Positions 60,035 to 64,000 of a DNA stretch of 64,000 nucleotides are shown in pieces. The stretch's first letter is position 1. Each line of letters opens with the position of its first letter. Under the pieces are notes generated by a model. It worked only from the letters and a program-made list of their open reading frames with translations. It did not search any database and had not been told where the DNA came from. The DNA is from Lentisalinibacter sp964427415 (GTDB taxonomy: Bacteria > Pseudomonadota > Gammaproteobacteria > Steroidobacterales > Woeseiaceae). The stretch is from positions 3,927 through 67,926 of the forward strand of contig CAYRUH010000018.1 in NCBI GenBank assembly GCA_964427415.1, in the 5' to 3' direction. Position numbers and translations under genes: made by a program.

Positions 60035-60527
60035 CCGCCTCCACCTCGTTCAGCCGCCCGGTCTTCACGTCGTAGACGAATCCGCGCACGGCATCCTTGT
60101 GCGGCACGAACGGACTATTACGGATGCGGCGGATGGACTGCGCCACGTCTTCGGCCGGGTCCGGGAACGCCTCCAGCGCGAAGTGGGGCCGCACGCCGGT
60201 CTCGTTCTCGATCTCCGCCTTCACGGCATCGTCCTTGAAGGTGAGCATGCCGCAGTCGGTATGGTGGATCAGTACGATCTCCCGGGTGCCGAGCAGCCGC
60301 TGGGAGATGGCTAGCGAGCGGATCACGTCGTCCGTCACCACGCCGCCCGCATTGCGGATCACGTGGGCATCGCCTTCCTCGAGGCCGAGCAGCCGGCCGG
60401 TCTCCAGACGCGCGTCCATGCAGGCGACCACCGCCACCTTCTTGCCCGGCGGCATGGGCTTGTCGCCCTTGTCGAAGGTCCTGGCATAGCGTTCGTTGGC
60501 GGCAAGGAATTCTTCGGTCGCAGACAT
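60024..60527 (-). CDS. Beta-class carbonic anhydrase
   Basis: 167 residues. Interconverts CO2 and bicarbonate. Zinc ligands C36, H89 and C92 with D38 and R40 (VACMDARLETG; IVLIHHTDCG) are all present; RNAGGVVTDD follows the family. Start at 60527 by family N-terminus and GGGAGAGA upstream. The last three codons and the stop lie within a REP, so the C-terminus may be REP-derived. Confidence 0.93.
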   Translation of the reverse strand: MSATEEFLAANERYARTFDKGDKPMPPGKKVAVVACMDARLETGRLLGLEEGDAHVIRNAGGVVTDDVIRSLAISQRLLGTREIVLIHHTDCGMLTFKDDAVKAEIENETGVRPHFALEAFPDPAEDVAQSIRRIRNSPFVPHKDAVRGFVYDVKTGRLNEVEAGRG

Positions 60528-60690
60528 GATCTCTCTCCCGACAGGTGGACTCACGGTACGAGGCTACCGGCCGGGGCGGCCGCCGTGAAATAGAGCTTTG
60601 TTACTTCGCCATTCCGTTGCGTTATATGGCCGCTGCCGGCATTCCGGAAACGGCGTATCCTGTGGGCCTGCGTCGCACCAGGGGGAGCGT

Positions 60691-61416
60691 ATGACCAACG
60701 TCACCGAGATCGCCGCGGATGTCTTCCGCATCTCGACCTTCGTGCCGGAGGCCGGCATTCAGTTCAACCAGTTCCTCGTCCGCGACGAGGAGCCCTTGCT
60801 CTACCACACCGGCATGCAGTCGCTGTTCCCGGCGGTGTACGAGGCGGTCGGGCAGGTGATCGACCCGGCGACTCTGCGCTGGGTCGGTTTCAGCCACTTC
60901 GAGCCGGACGAGTGCGGCTCGCTCAACCGCTGGCTCGACGTGGCACCCGGTGCGACGGCGGTCACGGGCCACGTGGGTGCCCTGGTGTTCGTCGGCGACT
61001 ACGCGGACCGCCAGCCCCGCATACTGGAGGACGGCGAGACGTTCGAGACCGGCGCGCGCCGCTTCCGTTTCTGCGCGACGCCCCACCTGCCCCACGGCTG
61101 GGACGCCGCCATGCTGTTCGAGGAGACGGAGCGGGTGCTGTTCTGCTCGGACCTCCTGCACCAGCTGGGCGACGTGGAGGCGGCCACCGGCAACAGCGTC
61201 ACGGAGCGGTTCCGGGCAACCCTGACCCGGTATCAGCAGGGCCCGATGGCCGGCTACATGCCCTGGACGCCGGATACCGCCACGCACCTCAGACGGCTCG
61301 CCGCCCTGAACCCCCGGGTCTGCGCCACGATGCACGGCTCGGCCTACGAGGGAGATGGCGCGCAGGCGATGAGCGAGGTTGGTGAGGTGATGCGGGAGGT
61401 CTACGCGCCGGTCTGA
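60691..61416 (+). CDS. Metallo-beta-lactamase-fold, flavodiiron-like protein
   Basis: 241 residues. GIQFNQFLVRDEEPLLYHTGM, GFSHFEPDECGSLNRWL (H-x-E-x-D, as in diiron oxygen-binding proteins), VTGHVGALVF and PHLPHGWDAAMLFEETERVLFCSDLL resemble the diiron beta-lactamase domain of flavodiiron proteins, without the flavodoxin domain. Start at 60691 with AGGGGGAG upstream. Oxygen or NO reduction is a guess. Divergent from the carbonic anhydrase gene. Confidence 0.82.
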   Translation: MTNVTEIAADVFRISTFVPEAGIQFNQFLVRDEEPLLYHTGMQSLFPAVYEAVGQVIDPATLRWVGFSHFEPDECGSLNRWLDVAPGATAVTGHVGALVFVGDYADRQPRILEDGETFETGARRFRFCATPHLPHGWDAAMLFEETERVLFCSDLLHQLGDVEAATGNSVTERFRATLTRYQQGPMAGYMPWTPDTATHLRRLAALNPRVCATMHGSAYEGDGAQAMSEVGEVMREVYAPV

Positions 61417-61427
61417 CCGCGCCCGAC

Positions 61428-61781
61428 TCAGGGCCGGAGTCGGTTCGGCCGCGCCGCCGGCTCCGGCGCCTCGTCCAGATGATAGGCGTCGGCCACGTAG
61501 CCCGGGCCCTTCATCACGAAGACGATGAAGCAGGCGATGGAGACGGTCAGCGCCGCTGTCCAGAAGGTCACTACCAGCGCGATGGCGAAAATATCCACGC
61601 TGGCGATGCGCTTCGCCACGTCGAAACCAGGGTCACCCGCGAGCCACAGCCGGATCAGGCCGGACAGCGCGAACGGGGCCGCGGTGCCGAGCAGGAAGAT
61701 CCTCGGCATGCGGCGCAGGATGTCCAGCTCGATGCCGGGCGGCTCCCGCCGGTCGTGCAGTCTGTTGAACAAGCCGACCAT
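61428..61781 (-). CDS. Small membrane protein, unknown
   Basis: 117 residues with two hydrophobic segments (about 27-48 and 62-90) and a charged N-terminus (HDRREPPGIELDILRRMPR). No family recognised. It ends 12 bases after the convergent metallo-beta-lactamase-fold gene. Confidence 0.7.
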   Translation of the reverse strand: MVGLFNRLHDRREPPGIELDILRRMPRIFLLGTAAPFALSGLIRLWLAGDPGFDVAKRIASVDIFAIALVVTFWTAALTVSIACFIVFVMKGPGYVADAYHLDEAPEPAARPNRLRP

Positions 61782-62029
61782 CTTCGAAGATTAGCACCGC
61801 TGCCGCGTGGGCGGCAGCGTCCTTCAGCACCTGTCGAGGTTCGGCGCCTGCAGCACGGTTCGGGCCCTGCAACTTCTGCAAATTACTGCGCAGGCCTTGC
61901 CATGGGTGAGGCTGGCACGGCGTATCCGCGGGCATCCGGCCGGCTCCTCGTGGCTGGCATGGTCCCTGCATCCTCGATCGTATCGAAGCTGCAGAGAGCC
62001 GACGGTCCGTCAGGATCGCCGGGACACTT

Positions 62030-62167
62030 ATGACGATACACCTGGCCTTCCAGCCGCTGATCGCCCTGCTCGCGGGCATCCTGATCCTGATCGTGCCCCG
62101 ATTGCTGAACTACGTCGTGGCCGGCTATCTGATACTGGTCGGGGTGTCCGGCCTGATAGGCGTATAG
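62030..62167 (+). CDS. DUF3096 small membrane protein
   Basis: 45 residues. MTIHLAFQPLIALLAGILIL followed by IVPRLLNYVVAGYLILVGVSGLIGV is the classic DUF3096 pattern of two short membrane helices. Function unknown. Starts after GGGACACTT; the product is short but the sequence match is clear. Confidence 0.85.
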   Translation: MTIHLAFQPLIALLAGILILIVPRLLNYVVAGYLILVGVSGLIGV

Positions 62168-62220
62168 CCTGGACGGAGCCGGAATGGCAGCGGACTCCGG
62201 CACCGCCACGGCCGCCAGCA

Positions 62221-62988
62221 TCAGCTTCCGGAGGTAAGCCGGATCGGGTTCGCCCGATAGACCCGCGGGCTGTCGCAGTCCAGCGCGCCCGGGAAGATCT
62301 GTTGGGCTTTCTGCCAGCCGCCCTCGTTGCCGTAGGCGTCCCAGTCTTTACCGAAAGCTGCGTAGTCCCGGTAGCCGGTCACCCATTTGAAGTCGTAGTC
62401 GGAATCCACCGGCTCACCGTAGGCGGGGAAGAACACCCAGTGCGGTGAGTCGCCGCCGGCGGAGGTCTCGTACTCGATCCATTCGCTGACCGCACCGAGA
62501 CCCACTTCCATGTTGGCATTGCGCTCCACATCACAGTCGGCGAAGGTCAGCAGCGGCGCCTTCGGCGGCTCGCCGGTGGCCTCTTTCATCGGCATCACCG
62601 CGTAGTTCATGTGCGCGGCGCAGGTCACCACGTCGGCGAACGCGCGCTGCAGCTCGGTGCCCTTCGTGTGCCAGATGTCCAGGCTCTCGCCCATCGCCTT
62701 GCCGCTGGGCCAGCCGCCGAGCCAGCCGACATCCCAGCCGGCATGGTCCCCGCTGACGAAGTCCGGCATCAGCAGCCACGCCTGGTAGCCGCTATCGTCG
62801 TTCTCGTCCATGAAAGCGTTCCATCGGGTGATGACCTTCTGCAGATCGCCCATGTCCTTGCCCTCGTTGAAAGTGCAGGGAAAGAACTCGGCAGGCCGCA
62901 CCTGCGGCGGCGCGTCCTCGGCTTGCGCGGGTCCGGCGTGCAGCAATAGCGAGCCGGCCACGAGCAGCGTGGTGATCAGACTTTTCAT
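62221..62988 (-). CDS. Secreted protein of unknown function
   Basis: 255 residues. Signal peptide to about residue 23 (GPAQAED). Rich in Trp and acidic residues (GWDVGWLGGWPSG, WIEYETSAGGDSPHW, FKWVTGYRDYAAFGKDWDAYG) with cysteines at several places, so probably a stable periplasmic or extracellular fold. No catalytic motif recognised. GGGGGA ribosome site before ATG 62988. The upstream aspartyl protease frame runs 197 bases into it. Confidence 0.8.
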   Translation of the reverse strand: MKSLITTLLVAGSLLLHAGPAQAEDAPPQVRPAEFFPCTFNEGKDMGDLQKVITRWNAFMDENDDSGYQAWLLMPDFVSGDHAGWDVGWLGGWPSGKAMGESLDIWHTKGTELQRAFADVVTCAAHMNYAVMPMKEATGEPPKAPLLTFADCDVERNANMEVGLGAVSEWIEYETSAGGDSPHWVFFPAYGEPVDSDYDFKWVTGYRDYAAFGKDWDAYGNEGGWQKAQQIFPGALDCDSPRVYRANPIRLTSGS

Positions 62989-63838
62989 GATGTATCCCCC
63001 TGAATTCCTGTTGATTATCGTTATTGGTCCGGGGTCCCGGCATCCGGCGGAGCACCCCGTGCGGGCCGCTGGAGGCCGTCGGGGTAGGATCGATGGCGAC
63101 GGTCACGTCGTCGAAGTTCACGCTGGCGATGCCGAGGCGGTCCACGACGACCAGCTCCCGCTGCAGCTCGCCGCCGATGCCGCCGCCCGCTTTCGTGCCG
63201 ATGACCGGATGCGCTTCGAGCAAACCCGAGGCGACGGCGTAATCCCTGCCGAGCAGGACTTCGTTGCCGTTGCCGAGGTCGAAGTCCGCGCGGGTCGGCG
63301 GCAGGTCGTCGATGCGGACGGGCAGCTGTCGTATGCCGCGTTCTTCGGTAAGGGTCAGGGCGGTACCCGCCGGCGCCGATGACCTTGGCAGGCGTTCGAA
63401 ACGCCGGCCCGTGATGTCGACCAGATAGCGGCCGGAGTCGAAGATCTCCCGGCCCATCACCACCCGCACCGGCTCGCCGACGAGCCGGGCAGAGATGTCG
63501 CGCAGATCCAGGACGGCGACGGTCAGGTCGTCAGTAGCGAAGCCGGGGGCTTCGATCGCGACGTTCTCGGCGAAACGGATCGGTTGACTGCCGCCCGTGC
63601 CCTTCGCCATGTCCTCGCCCGCGTACTCCAGCCCGAGCCGCTCGGCGAACTGCGCATCGATCAGCGTCATCTCGGCGCCGGAATCCAGCAGGGCCTCGGT
63701 CTCGATGCCGTTGACGGTCACGGGTATGAACAGGCGATGGCCGCTGACGCGGAGCGTGTCGGTCGGCGGTGCAGCGCAGGCCGCGAGCAAGGCCGCCAGC
63801 AGCAGCCCGATCCTGGTAACGGCAGTGGACACGTGCAT
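62792..63838 (-). CDS. Retropepsin-like aspartyl protease family protein, probably with disturbed 3' end
   Basis: 348 codons as read. Lipoprotein-like N-terminus (LLAACAA), then the retropepsin-type motif ALLDSGAEMTLID and a second lobe (FDLGNGNEVLLG). After about residue 262 (NFDDVTVAIDPTPTASSG) the sequence stops looking like the family and continues without a stop into the next gene, reading its DNA in another frame. In a different frame a TAA is reached near 63020, so an indel near 63040-63080 is likely. The family call is fair. Confidence 0.7.
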   Translation of the reverse strand: MHVSTAVTRIGLLLAALLAACAAPPTDTLRVSGHRLFIPVTVNGIETEALLDSGAEMTLIDAQFAERLGLEYAGEDMAKGTGGSQPIRFAENVAIEAPGFATDDLTVAVLDLRDISARLVGEPVRVVMGREIFDSGRYLVDITGRRFERLPRSSAPAGTALTLTEERGIRQLPVRIDDLPPTRADFDLGNGNEVLLGRDYAVASGLLEAHPVIGTKAGGGIGGELQRELVVVDRLGIASVNFDDVTVAIDPTPTASSGPHGVLRRMPGPRTNNDNQQEFRGIHHEKSDHHAARGRLAIAARRTRASRGRAAAGAACRVLSLHFQRGQGHGRSAEGHHPMERFHGRERR

Positions 63839-63911
63839 GGTTGCGGCTCCGGAATCGGATCCGCAAATCTAGCACAGTGGCAGAAGAAAGCCGGCGCATC
63901 GGTTGACATGG

Positions 63912-63974
63912 GTAGGAGGGCCTTCAGGCCCGATCCGGTCCGGCAGCCGGGGTCGGGGCTGAAGCCCCTCCTGC
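63912..63974. repeat. REP pair in opposite orientation (BIME-like)
   Basis: GTAGGAG, GGGCCTTCAGGCCC, GAT, a 24-base spacer, then GTC-GGGGCTGAAGCCCC-TCCTGC, near the right edge of the window. Confidence 0.9.
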
Positions 63975-64000
63975 ATGTAGAATCGGCATCGTGCTACCCG

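Overview
The window is GC-rich bacterial chromosome, densely packed, with four TonB-dependent outer-membrane receptors, an intact urease operon, RecQ, an RhlE-type helicase, AmpG-like and other MFS permeases, and many dispersed REP hairpins built on a GTAG foot. This points to a Gram-negative proteobacterium, most likely a gammaproteobacterium. That is an inference from gene content; no rRNA or other taxonomic marker is present. Two 100-N gaps (18994-19093, 22904-23003) have identical sequence on both sides, so this is a draft (probably metagenomic) scaffold.

Layout. 1-8616 (minus): recQ-ureDABCEFG, then a DUF3179 protein and a truncated periplasmic sulfite-oxidase-like protein. 8699-11209 (minus): an MFS permease and a DEAD-box helicase. 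11547-23855 (plus): TonB receptor, MFS permease, second TonB receptor with a secreted propeller-like partner, a large secreted nuclease and an alpha/beta hydrolase split by an assembly gap. 23767-31328 (minus): ribokinase, nucleoside hydrolase, then a tightly overlapping npdG-cofC-cofE-cofD-fbiC operon for coenzyme F420. 31463-41806 (plus, divergent from the F420 operon): dihydropyrimidinase, NCS1 nucleobase permease, LLM-family F420-type oxidoreductase, beta-alanine aminotransferase, (methyl)malonate-semialdehyde dehydrogenase, beta-ureidopropionase and a TonB receptor. 41828-42457 (minus): a RutR-like TetR regulator. 42581-64000: accessory and housekeeping genes (YaiI, two secreted PGB-domain proteins, YIP1, phosphatase, TonB receptor, GNAT, AmpG-like permease, M20 peptidase, a kinase-phospholyase fusion, dodecin, PQQ-type sugar dehydrogenase, methyltransferase, carbonic anhydrase, metallo-beta-lactamase-fold protein, aspartyl protease-like protein), punctuated by REPs.

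The most interesting part is 23767-42457. It has every step of reductive pyrimidine degradation except the usual dihydropyrimidine dehydrogenase (PydA/PreTA). In its place are a luciferase-like F420 oxidoreductase, the full set of F420 biosynthesis genes and an NADPH:F420 reductase. The working model is: nucleosides are cleaved (nucleoside hydrolase, ribokinase); free uracil or thymine enters through the NCS1 permease; the ring is reduced with F420H2 by the LLM enzyme; it is opened by dihydropyrimidinase, hydrolysed by beta-ureidopropionase, transaminated, and oxidised to acetyl- or propionyl-CoA. A RutR homologue and a palindrome with RutR-box geometry in front of the permease operon fit pyrimidine control. 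The F420-dependent reduction step is an inference and has not been shown.

A second theme is the REP family. Stem sequences vary with compensating changes, and the REP supplies the stop codon of seven genes.
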